Shown: one piece after another, positions 35,167 through 44,759 of the stretch
How the letters are laid out: each line of letters opens with the position of its first letter
Position numbering within the stretch: position 1 is the first letter of the stretch
DNA from: Microvirga arvi
GTDB lineage: Bacteria; Pseudomonadota; Alphaproteobacteria; Rhizobiales; Beijerinckiaceae
Direction of reading: 5' to 3'
Length of the DNA: 64,000 bases
Assembly (NCBI RefSeq): GCF_016892765.1
Contig: NZ_JAFEMD010000013.1
Location: 1-64,000 of the forward strand
Made by a program: the position numbers and the translations under genes
Notes under the pieces: generated by a model
What the model was told of the DNA's origin: nothing
Databases searched by the model: none
Seen by the model: the letters and a program-made list of their open reading frames with translations, nothing else

Positions 35167-36168
35167 ATGTCCCAGACCCGCATCGACGTTCTCACTCTCG
35201 GCAATGCCATCGTTGACGTGCTCGCCCATACGGACGAGGCCTTCCTCATTCAGAAGAAGGTCCACAAGGGCGCCATGCAGCTCATCGACGAGGCGCGGGC
35301 GGAAGAGCTCTACGGCGACATGGGCCCGGCGATCATCGTGTCGGGGGGCTCGGGCGCCAACACGGCGGCGGGCGCGGCCTCCTTCGGGGTCAAGGCGGGC
35401 TTCATCGGCAAGGTGAAGAACGACGAGACGGGCAAGCTCTTCGCCCACGATCTCAAGGCCATCGACGTCCATTACGACGTGACGCCGGCGCAAGACGGCC
35501 CGGCCACCGCCCGAAGCTTCATCCTGGTGACGCCGGATGGCGAGCGCACCATGAACACCTATCTCGGCGCCTGCCAGAACCTCACTCCGGACGACGTGAA
35601 CCCGGACACGGTGCGCGCCTCGTCGATCGTCTATCTCGAAGGCTATCTCTGGGATCCGCCGGCCGCGAAGGAAGCCTTCCGCAAGGCGGTGAAGATCGCC
35701 CACGAGGCCGGCAACAAGGTCGCACTCACCCTGTCCGACGCCTTTTGCGTCGACCGCTACCGCGACGAGTTCTTAGGGTTGATGCGCGACGGCAGCCTCG
35801 ACATCCTGTTCGCCAACATCCATGAGCTGCAGAGCCTCTACGGTACGTCGGACGCTGACACCGCCCTGGCGGCCCTGCGCGAGGAAAACGTGCTCGGCGC
35901 CATCACCCGCTCGGCCGACGGCGCGCTGATCGTCAGCCGCGGCGAAACGAAGGCCGTGCCGGCCTTCCCTGTGGAGCGCGTGGTCGACACCACCGGCGCA
36001 GGCGACCTCTTCGCCTCGGGCTTTCTCGCCGGCCTCGTCAACAACCTCGACCTCACCGACTGCGCCCGCCTCGGAGGCCTCGCCGCCGCCGAGATCATCA
36101 GCCACCTCGGCGCGCGTCCGCAGGTGAGCCTCAAGGAACTGGCGCAGCAGCAGGGTTTGCTGGGCTGA
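35167..36168 (+). CDS. PfkB-family carbohydrate/nucleoside kinase (adenosine kinase-like)
   Basis: A 333-residue ribokinase-fold kinase. ATG 35167 (MSQTRIDVLTLGNAIVDVLA) is chosen over an upstream in-frame start that lies in repeat sequence. The first PfkB signature is IIVSGGSGANTAAGAASFG; the second is VVDTTGAGDLFASGFLAGL, with the catalytic Asp in GAGD near residue 280. Overall wording is that of bacterial adenosine kinases (LGNAIVD, NAMQ-like KGAMQLIDE), but sugar kinases of the family are similar, so the substrate is a family-level guess. It is flanked by a composite repeat and stands alone. Confidence 0.85.
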   Translation: MSQTRIDVLTLGNAIVDVLAHTDEAFLIQKKVHKGAMQLIDEARAEELYGDMGPAIIVSGGSGANTAAGAASFGVKAGFIGKVKNDETGKLFAHDLKAIDVHYDVTPAQDGPATARSFILVTPDGERTMNTYLGACQNLTPDDVNPDTVRASSIVYLEGYLWDPPAAKEAFRKAVKIAHEAGNKVALTLSDAFCVDRYRDEFLGLMRDGSLDILFANIHELQSLYGTSDADTALAALREENVLGAITRSADGALIVSRGETKAVPAFPVERVVDTTGAGDLFASGFLAGLVNNLDLTDCARLGGLAAAEIISHLGARPQVSLKELAQQQGLLG

Positions 36169-36209
36169 AGCAGCAGCATGACAAGCGCCACAGCCCATCA
36201 ATTGTGGCG

Positions 36210-36905
36210 CTATCCGTCATCTGCCCCGTCGATCTTCGCGGCCACGAGGCTTTGCAATCTCCAGAGATTGCTGTCGTGGATCCCGTGCTCTTCCAGATGC
36301 ATGACCGTGTTGTGGAGGTATTCGGCCCCCGAGCCCCAATGGCCGCAGGCTTTGGCAAGCATGTCCGCCACGTTCTCAGGGGTCAGTCGTCCAACATAGG
36401 CAGGCGATTGGCGGTTCATCACGAAGGCAATGGCCGTCACCGGGCCTTCGTCCGTCGTGACCTTGATCCAGCGTGGCATGCTGTTCGCTGGTTTTGCGGT
36501 AAATTCGCGCCGGAACAGCTTTCCCAATTGTGCTTGCAGGGATTGCGCAGGAAGCCGGTAGAGAATCCCTCGGCATTGCCCTCCCCGGTCGAGCGCCATC
36601 ATGAGGCCCGGGCAGTCCTTCGTGGCCCGGAAGCGGGTGATCCTGAAGCAGAAGGAGCGGTGCCATCCATGGGCCGTGCCTCGTCGCGCCTCCACATGCT
36701 CCACCTCAGGCTTCCAGATCAGCGAGCCATAGGCGAAGAGCCAGACGTCCTGTTCCGGCGAATGCGAATCCAGCATCCTCTGCACGATCGCGTCGTAATC
36801 ATCATCGGAGTGATAGACGAGGCCCGGCTCGGGGCCGGGATCCTCCAGAGCGCGATGAACGCGCGCCACGTGATCGCGCGTGAGCACCATCCGCCGGCTC
36901 CGCAT
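36210..36905 (-). CDS. Gamma-glutamylcyclotransferase (ChaC family)
   Basis: A 231-residue enzyme of the ChaC group, which degrades glutathione to 5-oxoproline and Cys-Gly. ATG 36905 is supported by GGAGG 8 bases upstream; a longer TTG start is rejected. The substrate-loop signature is FAYGSLIWKP, with RRGTAHGWHRSFCFRITRFR and GILYRLPAQSL following. In the C-terminal half the AYVGRLTPENVADMLAKACG and EYLHNTVMHLEEHGIHD regions are recognisable. It is convergent with the PfkB kinase. A stress or glutathione turnover role is inferred from the family only. Confidence 0.9.
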   Translation of the reverse strand: MRSRRMVLTRDHVARVHRALEDPGPEPGLVYHSDDDYDAIVQRMLDSHSPEQDVWLFAYGSLIWKPEVEHVEARRGTAHGWHRSFCFRITRFRATKDCPGLMMALDRGGQCRGILYRLPAQSLQAQLGKLFRREFTAKPANSMPRWIKVTTDEGPVTAIAFVMNRQSPAYVGRLTPENVADMLAKACGHWGSGAEYLHNTVMHLEEHGIHDSNLWRLQSLVAAKIDGADDG

Positions 36906-36988
36906 CGGATCATCCTCCCGGCTTGAGACCCCAATCGGCAAAGACTAGCTCAGGCCGGTTCACCCGTCCAAAAAGCAGAGGGCTTGGT

Positions 36989-37510
36989 TCAAACCCCGCC
37001 CGTCTGCCCGAACCACAGCCCGAACAGGGCTGCCAGCGAGACGAGCGCCAAAAAGCCGTTGAACAGCACCAGCAGGAACGGCGGAAGGCGCTCCACGTCA
37101 GGATGGGGCGGCTGCGAGCCCGTAAAGATCTGACGCCAGACGGCGGCCGCGAAGCAGAAGGCGCTGAACAGGATCAGGACCGAGCCGGTGGAGAGGATCA
37201 TCCAGTCCGGCACCACGCCCTCCAACAGCTTCTTGGCGCCGATGCCGGAGGCGAGCGCGGCGAGCCCCGTGCGTACCCAGGCCGCATAGGTGCGCTCGGC
37301 GGCGAAGACCGTGCGGTTGGCGGCGAGCTCCGTGCGCCGGTCGGCGCTGTCCTTCATCTGCACGCTGGCGACAGCGGTCGTCTTCGCGGCAGCCTGGGTG
37401 TGTTCGGCTGCTTCCTGCGTGTTCTCCGCGGCCTCTTGGGTCTGCTCAGCCGCTTCCTTCGCGTGCTCGGCGCTGCGCTTGAGCTTTTCGTCGACGGGCT
37501 GCGTGGCCAT
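36989..37510 (-). CDS. DUF202 inner-membrane protein with N-terminal heptad repeats
   Basis: A 173-residue protein starting at ATG 37510 with GGAGG four bases upstream. Residues about 12-50 carry near-perfect heptads (EAAEQTQ, EAAENTQ, EAAEHTQ), predicting a coiled coil. DUF202 follows (RTVFAAERTYAAWVRTGLAA), with three hydrophobic helices (GLAALASGIGAKKLLEGVV, ILSTGSVLILFSAFCFAAAV, FLLVLFNGFLALVSLAALFG). DUF202 proteins are small membrane proteins of unknown function; the coiled coil on the cytoplasmic side could mediate oligomers. It lies 84 bases upstream of ChaC on the same strand. Confidence 0.82.
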   Translation of the reverse strand: MATQPVDEKLKRSAEHAKEAAEQTQEAAENTQEAAEHTQAAAKTTAVASVQMKDSADRRTELAANRTVFAAERTYAAWVRTGLAALASGIGAKKLLEGVVPDWMILSTGSVLILFSAFCFAAAVWRQIFTGSQPPHPDVERLPPFLLVLFNGFLALVSLAALFGLWFGQTGGV

Positions 37511-37663
37511 GCATCCTCCGAACTTTCGGAAGCACAACGCTCAAGATTACCGAATGGTTGGCGACTTTCTGCCCTCGGCAGAAGCCTGCATCCGCCCAGG
37601 GATTGCCTTCTGCCCCTTGTTATAGAAGGATCCCGCTAGGGGGCTCTGAAAGAGGATCGGCCA

Positions 37664-38728
37664 ATGCGGGTGGTCGCCTTTGTCGTTTGCGTTGCAGTCC
37701 TCGGGACCGTTTTGAGTCCAAAGGCATCCGTGGCACAACCGAGTGGACCATCGGAGCCCCGCCCCGTGGCCCGAGCAAAGGGGCAATCTGCGCGAACGCC
37801 GACGGTCGCAGCCAGCCCGACGGTGCCGACCACGAAAGCAAGCCTTGAACCGACGCCCCTCCCTCCGACATTCTACTCGTTCAGCCGGCTCGGCGATCAT
37901 CTGCATGCGGTCCGGTGGGAGCTGGCCCTCGTCGGAGCAGGATTTGCCGTCATCGGCTTTAAGGACTGGGACTGGGGCAACACGTCCGGGTTCCAGACCA
38001 TCGAGGAAGGGTGGTTCTCCAAGAACACCCGGCATGGCGGAATGGACAAGATCGGCCACTCGTTCTCGACCTATGTCATCGCCGACCTCCTGACGGACAG
38101 GATTCGGGCCCATGCCACGGATCCCACGGGTGCCCCGATCACGGCCGCACTCCTCGCCTTCAGCATCATGAGCCTCGCCGAAGCCATGGACGGGTTCACG
38201 GGCCGGCACCGCTTCTCGCACGAGGACATCGTGGCTAACGGCGTCGGCGCGCTCTTCTCTATCGTCCGGAACTCCGTTCCCGGGCTGAGTGAGAAGCTGG
38301 ACTGGCGGTTCATGTACACGCCCGCGAGCTATGAGCGGCCCGGCATAACAGGTGATAACGGCATTCTCCCCCCGTACGAGCGCCAGCGCTACATTATGGC
38401 GTTGAAGGGCAGCGGGTTCGAGACGCTCAAGAACACGCCCCTGCGCTACGCGGAGCTGCACGTCGGCTTCGATGCGCGCGGCTTCGAGGACAAGGAGCGC
38501 GAACTCGGCTATCCGATCGAGCGATCATTCTATGTCGGGGTCGGGCTGAACCTCAACGAGGTGCTCTTCGGATCCGGACCCAATCCGAACTTCGCCCGGT
38601 ACAGGGATACGCTTCCGGGCTGGGCTGCCCGCAAGACGCTCGAATACGTCCAGGTGCCCTACACGTCCGTTTACGCCGAAAGCCGCTTCTCGACGATCCG
38701 CCGCGTGGGAACGAGGTTCCAGGATTAG
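37664..38728 (+). CDS. DUF2279 (YfiM-like) exported protein
   Basis: A 354-residue predicted envelope protein. The signal peptide is MRVVAFVVCVAVLGTVLSPK ending near SVAQ, followed by a Pro/Thr/Ala-rich linker (about 27-68). The DUF2279 region has WELALVGAGFAVIGFKDWDW, MDKIGHSFSTYVIADLLTDR, SIMSLAEAMDGFTGRHRFSH and EDIVANGVGALFSIVRN. The His/Asp-containing motifs suggest an enzyme-like site in a membrane-associated helical bundle. Function unknown. It is divergent from DUF202 and convergent with coaA. Confidence 0.8.
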   Translation: MRVVAFVVCVAVLGTVLSPKASVAQPSGPSEPRPVARAKGQSARTPTVAASPTVPTTKASLEPTPLPPTFYSFSRLGDHLHAVRWELALVGAGFAVIGFKDWDWGNTSGFQTIEEGWFSKNTRHGGMDKIGHSFSTYVIADLLTDRIRAHATDPTGAPITAALLAFSIMSLAEAMDGFTGRHRFSHEDIVANGVGALFSIVRNSVPGLSEKLDWRFMYTPASYERPGITGDNGILPPYERQRYIMALKGSGFETLKNTPLRYAELHVGFDARGFEDKERELGYPIERSFYVGVGLNLNEVLFGSGPNPNFARYRDTLPGWAARKTLEYVQVPYTSVYAESRFSTIRRVGTRFQD

Positions 38729-38829
38729 CGCATCGTACGGACCTCCGATTCGGCCACCCAAAAATGCGCCTGCCAAGAGGAGCAGCATCGGGTTGATCCC
38801 AACTGGCCACCACTTTTGGATCCGATGCC

Positions 38830-39807
38830 CTAGAGTCTTCTCAGCGCCACCGTCTCGATCCGGTGGCTCGGGCCCTTCTTCAGGATCAGGCTCGCGCGCT
38901 GGCGGGTCGGCACGATGTTTTCCTGCAGGTTCAAGAGGTTGATCCGGTTCCACAGGCCGTCGGCGATGTTGATCGCCTCGGTCTCGGGCAGTTCCGCATA
39001 GCGGCGGAAGTAGGAGAGCGGATCGCGGAAGGCCGTGTGGCGCAGGCGCAGGAAGCGGTTGACGTACCAGCGGTGCAGGTCCGCCTCGTCGGCGTCGATA
39101 TAGACCGAGAAGTCGAAGAAGTCGGACACGAAGGGAATGGCCGTGCCGTCCTTGGGCATGCGCGCCGGCTGGAGCACGTTGAGCCCCTCGACGATCAAAA
39201 TGTCCGGCCGGTCGACGGTCGTTTCCTCGCCCGGCACCACGTCATAGACGAGGTGCGAGTAGAGCGGCGCCTTCACGTTGCGCTTGCCGGCCTTGATGTC
39301 AGCGAGGAAGTGGAGGAGCTTGCCGGTGTCGTAGCTCTCCGGAAAACCTTTCCGCTCCATGAGCCCGAGCCGCGTCAGCTCCGCATTGGGCAGAAGAAAG
39401 CCGTCCGTGGTGACGAGGTCCACCTTCGGGGTGTTGGGCCAGCGGGCGAGCAGCGCCTTCAGCACGCGGGCCGTGGTGGATTTGCCCACCGCCACCGAGC
39501 CCGCCACGCCGATGATGTAGGGCACCTTGGCGTCCTTCTCGGCGAGCAGGAAGCGCTGGGTCGCCTTGAAGAGGCCTTGGGTCGCCGCGACGTAGAGGGA
39601 AAGCAGGCGCGAGAGCGGCAGGTAGATCGCCGCGACCTCGTCGAGGGAGATCGGATCGTTGAGGGATTGCAGCTGCACCACCTCGTCGGCGGTGAGCGTC
39701 ATCGGCGCGTCGGCACGCAACTTCGCCCATTCGTCGCGGGAGAAGACCCGGTAGGGCGAGAGGCCGTCATCGGCCTCGGGCGGGGAAACCACGTTGGGCT
39801 GGTCCAT
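38830..39807 (-). CDS. coaA: Pantothenate kinase (type I)
   Basis: A 325-residue P-loop kinase catalysing the first, rate-limiting step of CoA synthesis. ATG 39807 follows AAAGGTGG five bases upstream; a GTG three codons earlier overlaps this site. Walker A is [12 protein letters not shown] (100-111), with [50 protein letters not shown] and [20 protein letters not shown] all typical. It is last in the his block, 21 bases after hisE, an order common in Hyphomicrobiales. Confidence 0.95.
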   Translation of the reverse strand: MDQPNVVSPPEADDGLSPYRVFSRDEWAKLRADAPMTLTADEVVQLQSLNDPISLDEVAAIYLPLSRLLSLYVAATQGLFKATQRFLLAEKDAKVPYIIGVAGSVAVGKSTTARVLKALLARWPNTPKVDLVTTDGFLLPNAELTRLGLMERKGFPESYDTGKLLHFLADIKAGKRNVKAPLYSHLVYDVVPGEETTVDRPDILIVEGLNVLQPARMPKDGTAIPFVSDFFDFSVYIDADEADLHRWYVNRFLRLRHTAFRDPLSYFRRYAELPETEAINIADGLWNRINLLNLQENIVPTRQRASLILKKGPSHRIETVALRRL

Positions 39808-39828
39808 GCGAACCACCTTTGCAAGTTT

Positions 39829-40149
39829 TCAGGTCCCGCGCGCGGCCTTCTCCGCAAGACCCGACTGCGCCGTGCGGCGCTCCAGTTCGGCCATGACATC
39901 ACTTAGAGGAATACGCGCGCCCTGCAACACGACCAAAAGATGATACAGCACGTCCGCAGCCTCCGCCGTGAGGTTTTCGCGGTCGCCCTGGACGGCGGCA
40001 ATCGCCGCCTCCACCGCCTCCTCGCCAAGTTTCTTGGCCGCCTTGGCCGGTCCGCCGGCGATGAGCTTGGCCGTATAGGACTCGGTTTCGGGCGCCGCGG
40101 CGCGTTCGGCCACGATGCGGGCAAGGTCGACGAGGGTGAAGGAGGTCAT
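39829..40149 (-). CDS. hisE: Phosphoribosyl-ATP pyrophosphatase
   Basis: A 106-residue MazG-like helical enzyme, second step of histidine synthesis. The metal-binding helices are [18 protein letters not shown] and [16 protein letters not shown], with the E-x-x-E and A-D motifs intact. Length is normal. It starts 7 bases after the methionine aminopeptidase gene and ends 21 bases before coaA, so it is internal to the his-coaA transcription unit. Confidence 0.95.
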   Translation of the reverse strand: MTSFTLVDLARIVAERAAAPETESYTAKLIAGGPAKAAKKLGEEAVEAAIAAVQGDRENLTAEAADVLYHLLVVLQGARIPLSDVMAELERRTAQSGLAEKAARGT

Positions 40150-40156
40150 AGCCGCA

Positions 40157-40906
40157 TTATCCGGGCAAGGTCACGACAAGGGGTCCGTTGCGGGTGGCAA
40201 CGACGGTGTGTTCGTACTGGACAGTGAGGGCGCGGGGCTCGCTGAACAAGGTCCAGGGATCGTCGCCATCCTGGGCCCATTCCGCCCCCAGGGACAGGAA
40301 GGGCTCCACAGTGAAAACCAAACCCTCATTCATGATCCGGCGTTCGGAACGGTCCGGCCAAGTGGCAATTTCCTTCGGCTCCTCGTGCAGGGAATGGCCG
40401 ATGCCGTGGCTCGCCAGATTGCGCACGAGGGTATAGCCGTTCTTCTGCGCGAAGCTGCCGATGGCCTCGCCGATGCCGGCCAGAGGCCTGTTCGCGCCGA
40501 CCTGGCGCAGGCCCATCCACATGGCGCGGCGGCCGTCCCGGCACAGGCGCTTGACCGCGTTGGTCACGGGAGGAACCGCAAAGGAGGCGCCGGTATCGGC
40601 AAATACGCCGTTCTTTTCCGCCGAGATGTCGATATTGACGAGATCCCCCGCTTCGATCCGCCGGGAGCCTGGAATGCCGTGGGCGATCTCCTCGTTCACG
40701 CTGATGCAGGTGGCGCCGGGAAAATCGTAAACGAGTTCCGGGCCGGATCGGGCGCCGGCATTCTCAAGGTAGCGGCGCCCGACCGCGTCGAGTTCCGAGG
40801 TGGTCATCCCCGGCTCCAGGGCCGCCGACATGGCTTCGAGCGCGTTGGCGACGATCCTGCCGATCTCCTGCAGCCTGACCAGGTCCTCATCGCCGGAAAC
40901 CGTCAT
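40157..40906 (-). CDS. map: Type I methionine aminopeptidase
   Basis: A 249-residue metalloenzyme that removes initiator Met. ATG 40906 has AAGGAGGG 7 bases upstream, and a longer open frame is rejected. Metal ligands and pocket motifs are [35 protein letters not shown] and [15 protein letters not shown], all intact. It sits between hisF and hisE in a unit that in relatives, as I recall, runs hisF-hisE directly. It is probably a second map paralogue, because the main map usually lies elsewhere, but that cannot be checked here. Confidence 0.9.
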   Translation of the reverse strand: MTVSGDEDLVRLQEIGRIVANALEAMSAALEPGMTTSELDAVGRRYLENAGARSGPELVYDFPGATCISVNEEIAHGIPGSRRIEAGDLVNIDISAEKNGVFADTGASFAVPPVTNAVKRLCRDGRRAMWMGLRQVGANRPLAGIGEAIGSFAQKNGYTLVRNLASHGIGHSLHEEPKEIATWPDRSERRIMNEGLVFTVEPFLSLGAEWAQDGDDPWTLFSEPRALTVQYEHTVVATRNGPLVVTLPG

Positions 40907-40964
40907 GGTCTCACCCTCCTTCGGCCTTGCTCGCTGCATCCTTCCAAGACGGGCAACACGGCAC

Positions 40965-41786
40965 CTACGACAGGGCCATGGCGGCCGTTTGGGCAGCCGC
41001 ACCCTGCGCCGGCTCGTCGAGCCGCATCTTCAAGCCCTTGCCGGCCATGTAATGCTTCGCTTCGCCGATGGAATGCGTGCCGAAGTGGAAGATCGAGGCG
41101 GCCAGCACCGCGCTGGCATGGCCCTGCTCGACGCCATCGACCAGGTGATCGAGATTGCCGACGCCGCCGGAGGCGATGACCGGCACGGAGACCGCATCCG
41201 CGATGGCGCGCACGAGCGCGAGGTCATAGCCGCCCTTGGTGCCGTCCCGGTCCATGGAGGTGACGAGCAGCTCCCCTGCCCCGAGTTCAGCCACCTGCCG
41301 GGCAAACGCGATGGCGTTGATGCCAGTAGCATTGCGGCCGCCATGGGTGAAGATCTCCCAAGCCGCGGGCTCGCCCTCCCCCGACACCTTCTTGGCGTCG
41401 ATGGCGACGACGATGCATTGATTGCCGAATTTTTCCGAAGCCTCGCGCACGAAATCCGGGTTCTTCACGGCACTTGTGTTGATCGAGACCTTGTCGGCGC
41501 CGGCGAGCAGCAGGTTGCGGATGTCCTCGACATTGCGAACGCCGCCGCCGACGGTGAGCGGCATGAAGCAGGCCTCCGCCGTGCGCCGCACCACATCGAG
41601 CAGGATCCCCCTCGCCTCGTGGCTCGCGGTGATGTCGAGGAAGCAGAGCTCGTCGGCGCCGGCCGCGTCATAGGCCTTGGCGGCTTCCACGGGATCGCCC
41701 GCATCGACGAGGTCGACGAACTGCACGCCCTTCACGACGCGTCCGTCCTTCACATCGAGGCAGGGAATGAGACGGACTTTCAGCAT
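40965..41786 (-). CDS. hisF: Imidazole glycerol phosphate synthase, cyclase subunit HisF
   Basis: A 273-residue TIM barrel that uses ammonia from HisH to make imidazole glycerol phosphate and AICAR. Catalytic D11 is in [15 protein letters not shown], and the second Asp in [17 protein letters not shown]. The phosphate-binding [17 protein letters not shown] and [18 protein letters not shown] are present. The C-terminus is extended by about 15 residues ([17 protein letters not shown]). It is separated from hisA by a 137-base hairpin repeat, unusual inside an operon. Confidence 0.96.
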   Translation of the reverse strand: MLKVRLIPCLDVKDGRVVKGVQFVDLVDAGDPVEAAKAYDAAGADELCFLDITASHEARGILLDVVRRTAEACFMPLTVGGGVRNVEDIRNLLLAGADKVSINTSAVKNPDFVREASEKFGNQCIVVAIDAKKVSGEGEPAAWEIFTHGGRNATGINAIAFARQVAELGAGELLVTSMDRDGTKGGYDLALVRAIADAVSVPVIASGGVGNLDHLVDGVEQGHASAVLAASIFHFGTHSIGEAKHYMAGKGLKMRLDEPAQGAAAQTAAMALS

Positions 41787-41802
41787 GGTTCACTCTTAAT
41801 CA

Positions 41803-41936
41803 CCTTCCCCTTGAGGGGGAAGGTCGGACCGCAAGGTCCGGGATGGGGTGGATGCGCGAGGCGTGCAGAACGAGGTGTTTCCACCCCACCCCGCCGCTGC
41901 TCGCGCAGCGTCGACCCTCCCCTTCAAGGGGAGGAT
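41803..41936. repeat. Intergenic hairpin repeat between hisA and hisF
   Basis: Facing hairpins CCTTCCCCTTGAGGGGGAAGG near 41803 and CCCTCCCCTTCAAGGGGAGG near 41915, each followed or preceded by GGGTGG/CCACCCC flanks. The layout is like the mosaic family at 1174 but the sequence is a different variant. The right hairpin overlaps the last codons of hisA and its loop holds the hisA stop codon. Confidence 0.75.
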
Positions 41937-42670
41937 GGAACGGGCACTTTTCTCAACAGCGTCAGCGCCTCAACCGGATCGATGCGCCCGTCATAGAGGG
42001 CGCGGCCGGAGATGGCGCCGTTGAGCACGGCACAATCGGGTTGGGTGAGGCGCTCGATATCGGCCATGGAGGCGAGGCCGCCCGATGCGATGACCGGGAT
42101 CGAAACGGCGCGGGCCAACCCTAAGGTCATCGGGAAGTTGAGGCCCTTCAGGATGCCGTCGCGGGCGATGTCCGTGTAGATGATGGCGGCAACGCCCGCA
42201 TCCTCAAAGCGGCGGCCGAGTTCTTCCGCCGACAGGGTCGAGGTCTGGGCCCAGCCCTCGACGGCGACCAGCCCGTCCTTGGCATCGATGCCCACCGCGA
42301 TCTGGCCCGGATGGAGCCGGGCGGCCTCGCGCACGAAGGCGGGATCGCGTACGGCCGCCGTGCCGATGATCACGCGGGACACGCCCTTGGCGAGCCAACC
42401 CTCCACGGTCTTCATGTCGCGGATGCCGCCGCCGAGCTGAACCGGAATTGTCACGCGCTTGAGGATGTTCTCCACGGCGGCCGCGTTCATCGGCTTGCCG
42501 GCGAACGCGCCGTCAAGGTCGACCACGTGCAGCCATTCGAAGCCTTGTGCCTCGAAGGTGGCGGCCTGATCGGCGGGATCGTCGTTGAAGACGGTGGCTT
42601 GGTCCATGTCGCCCTGGATCAGGCGGACGCAGCGGCCTTCTTTGAGATCGATGGCAGGATAGAGGATCAC
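41924..42670 (-). CDS. hisA: Phosphoribosylformimino-AICAR isomerase HisA
   Basis: A 248-residue TIM barrel sugar isomerase of histidine synthesis. GTG 42670 shares a GTGA overlap with the hisH stop. The longer open frame to 43333 lies in hisH and is rejected. Catalytic D8 is in [14 protein letters not shown], with [49 protein letters not shown] and [16 protein letters not shown]. The last four residues (PSSP) and the stop are encoded within an intergenic hairpin repeat. Confidence 0.95.
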   Translation of the reverse strand: MILYPAIDLKEGRCVRLIQGDMDQATVFNDDPADQAATFEAQGFEWLHVVDLDGAFAGKPMNAAAVENILKRVTIPVQLGGGIRDMKTVEGWLAKGVSRVIIGTAAVRDPAFVREAARLHPGQIAVGIDAKDGLVAVEGWAQTSTLSAEELGRRFEDAGVAAIIYTDIARDGILKGLNFPMTLGLARAVSIPVIASGGLASMADIERLTQPDCAVLNGAISGRALYDGRIDPVEALTLLRKVPVPSSP

Positions 42671-43317
42671 GGGCGCCACCTCAAAAAATTGGCGATGAGC
42701 TTGAGGCCGAGCGCCTGGCTCTTCTCGGGATGGAACTGCGCGCCGACGAGGTTGTCGCGCCCGACGATGGCGGTGACCGGCCCGCCGTAATCGGTGGCGG
42801 CGACCACGTCGCCCGGATTGGCGGGGGTGAGCGCATAGGAATGCACGAAATAGGCGTGCAGCCCGTCCGGTCCAGTCGGGATGCCGTCGAGGAGCGGGTG
42901 CGGCTTCACCAATGTCAGCGTATTCCAGCCCATATGCGGGATCTTCAGGCTCGGCTCGCTCGGCGCGATGGCCTTCACGTCGCCGCGGATCCAGTCGAGG
43001 CCGTAGCTCGTGGTGTGCTCGAGGCCTCGCGTCGCCATGAGCTGCATGCCGACGCAGATGCCGAAGAAGGGAGCGCCCTCCCCCCGAACGCGCCGCTGCA
43101 GCACCTCCACCATGCCGGGCACGGAATCGAGGCCGCGCCGGCAATCGGCGAAGGCGCCGACGCCCGGCAGCACGATCCGGTCGGCTTTGGCGACAACGTT
43201 CGGATCGGACGAGACGGTCACGGCAAGGTCGAGCTCCGCCTCGCGGGCGGCCCGCTCGAAGGCCTTGGCGGCGGAGTGCAGGTTGCCGGACCCGTAATCG
43301 ATGATGACGACGCTCAC
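42667..43317 (-). CDS. hisH: Imidazole glycerol phosphate synthase, glutaminase subunit HisH
   Basis: A 216-residue class I glutamine amidotransferase that feeds ammonia to HisF. The nucleophile is C88 in [11 protein letters not shown], with H196 and E198 in [10 protein letters not shown] completing the triad. [19 protein letters not shown] is the usual N-terminus. It overlaps the DUF2628 gene by four bases upstream and hisA by four bases downstream. Length is normal. Confidence 0.96.
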   Translation of the reverse strand: MSVVIIDYGSGNLHSAAKAFERAAREAELDLAVTVSSDPNVVAKADRIVLPGVGAFADCRRGLDSVPGMVEVLQRRVRGEGAPFFGICVGMQLMATRGLEHTTSYGLDWIRGDVKAIAPSEPSLKIPHMGWNTLTLVKPHPLLDGIPTGPDGLHAYFVHSYALTPANPGDVVAATDYGGPVTAIVGRDNLVGAQFHPEKSQALGLKLIANFLRWRP

Positions 43318-43802
43318 CGGGGACGCTCCGCATCGGGGAAGAGGCCGATCACCGGCTCGGACCTCCGAGGGGACAGCACGGCTGAGGGTGCCGGATTGCG
43401 GGCTAGGAGCGTGAGCCTGGCGTCGAGCCAGCGGGCAAAGGCCTTGGCCTCCGCCTCGTCCTGATCGGCGGCCGTGACCACGTCGACAGCCGGCCGGCCA
43501 CGGCGGCCTAAGGTCCAGCGCCTAAGGCTGTTGGCCTCGAGCCCGATCAGGCTCTGGAGCAGCAGTTGGGCAACGGTCGCGGCGAGGGGATGCACGTCCA
43601 GCACGGCCATGAGGCCGCCGAAGGCCAGCACCAGAAGCAGCACGGCGAAGCCTGCGAGCCACAGCCGGTGAAAGAAGAACCACAGGAAGGTGAAGAAGAA
43701 GGCCCCCCAGGAGAAGGCATCCTTCACGAGCTCGGATTCGTCCAAAGCGCTCGGATCACCCGACCGCGCTTCGCGCGGGAGATGCAGGGTATAGGTGGTC
43801 AT
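43314..43802 (-). CDS. DUF2628 membrane protein of the his operon
   Basis: A 162-residue protein with an amphipathic N-terminus, then membrane segments ([60 protein letters not shown]) and a cytoplasmic tail. DUF2628 proteins at this position between hisB and hisH are conserved in Hyphomicrobiales; function unknown. It overlaps hisH by 4 bases (ATGA), so it is translated with the histidine enzymes. Confidence 0.8.
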   Translation of the reverse strand: MTTYTLHLPREARSGDPSALDESELVKDAFSWGAFFFTFLWFFFHRLWLAGFAVLLLVLAFGGLMAVLDVHPLAATVAQLLLQSLIGLEANSLRRWTLGRRGRPAVDVVTAADQDEAEAKAFARWLDARLTLLARNPAPSAVLSPRRSEPVIGLFPDAERPR

Positions 43803-43878
43803 GGCGACGTTTCCTCAAGCCTCGTCCGGTGAGGTGACGCTGGCGTACCCGCCGGACAAGGTGCCTCTTGCTTAGAAC

Positions 43879-44469
43879 TTAGAGCGTACCCTTGGTGGAG
43901 GGAACGCGGCCCTCTTCCCTTGGGTCCAGTGCCACGGCGTGACGCAAGGTCCGTGCCAGGCCCTTGAAGCAGCTCTCGGCGATATGGTGGCTGTTCTCGC
44001 CGTAGAGCGTCTCCACATGCAGGGTCAGGCCCGCATTGATGGCGAACGCCTGGAAGAACTCGCGCACCAGCTCGGTGTCGAAAACGCCAATCTTCTCCGT
44101 CGGGAAGGTGGTCCGGAACACGAGGAAGGGGCGGCCCGAGATGTCGAGCGCCACCCGCGTCAAGGTCTCGTCCATCGGCAGATGGATGTCGGCATAGCGC
44201 GTGATGCCCTTTTTATCGCCAAGCGCCTTCAGGATGGCTTGCCCTAAGGCGATTCCAGTATCCTCGGTGGTATGATGCTGGTCCACATGCAGGTCGCCGG
44301 TCACCTTCACGGAGAGGTCGAAATGACCGTGCCGGGCGAACAGTTCGAGCATATGGTCGAGGAAGCCGACCCCCGTGGAGATCTCGGCCTTGCCGGTGCC
44401 ATCGAGGGCAATCGACAGGGCGATATCGGTCTCGGCGGTGCGACGGCTGACGCTCGCGGAGCGCATCAT
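43879..44469 (-). CDS. hisB: Imidazoleglycerol-phosphate dehydratase
   Basis: A 196-residue Mn-dependent dehydratase of the monofunctional HisB type. ATG 44469 has AAAGGA upstream at good spacing; a TTG directly before it is less likely. Metal-binding motifs are [50 protein letters not shown] and [19 protein letters not shown]. It leads the leftward his unit, 76 bases before the DUF2628 gene. Length is normal. Confidence 0.96.
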   Translation of the reverse strand: MMRSASVSRRTAETDIALSIALDGTGKAEISTGVGFLDHMLELFARHGHFDLSVKVTGDLHVDQHHTTEDTGIALGQAILKALGDKKGITRYADIHLPMDETLTRVALDISGRPFLVFRTTFPTEKIGVFDTELVREFFQAFAINAGLTLHVETLYGENSHHIAESCFKGLARTLRHAVALDPREEGRVPSTKGTL

Positions 44470-44536
44470 CAAAATCCTTTGCGGAACAAGAGACGAGGCG
44501 TTCTAGCAAGCCGCGCTGAGAATTGCCACCCGGTGC

Positions 44537-44680
44537 TTCTCCCTCTCCCGTGTGGGAGAGGGTTGGGGTGAGGGAAGGCCGATGCCGGATGAGGTGCTGC
44601 GGAGTCCGTGTTGCGGCGGCGGTGCTTTGCTGGTGAAGCCGCACACCCTCACCCCTGCCCCTCTCCCGCCCGGGAGAGGG
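44537..44680. repeat. Intergenic hairpin repeat pair between hisB and hslV
   Basis: CTCCCTCTCCCGTGTGGGAGAGGG near 44538 (with GGGTTGGGGTGAGGGA flank) faces CCCCTCTCCCGCCCGGGAGAGGG near 44657 (with ACCCTCACCCCTG flank). About 60 bases of unrelated sequence separate them. It is another variant of the mosaic family. Most of the 290-base divergent gap is this element. Confidence 0.75.
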
Positions 44681-44759
44681 ATACACTCGCGTTGTTTTCG
44701 AGCGATGAATGCTTAAGTGAGGGTCCGAACGATCTTTCCTGCCCGCCGGAGCCCGTGCC

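Noticed and set aside
36981-37010. GGTTCAAACCCCGCC as a tRNA 3' half
   Set aside because: The T-loop-like sequence has no matching acceptor stem, anticodon arm or D arm upstream.
41924-43333. A hisA frame extended through hisH
   Set aside because: The upstream part is the hisH region in another frame; GTG 42670 shows the expected GTGA coupling.
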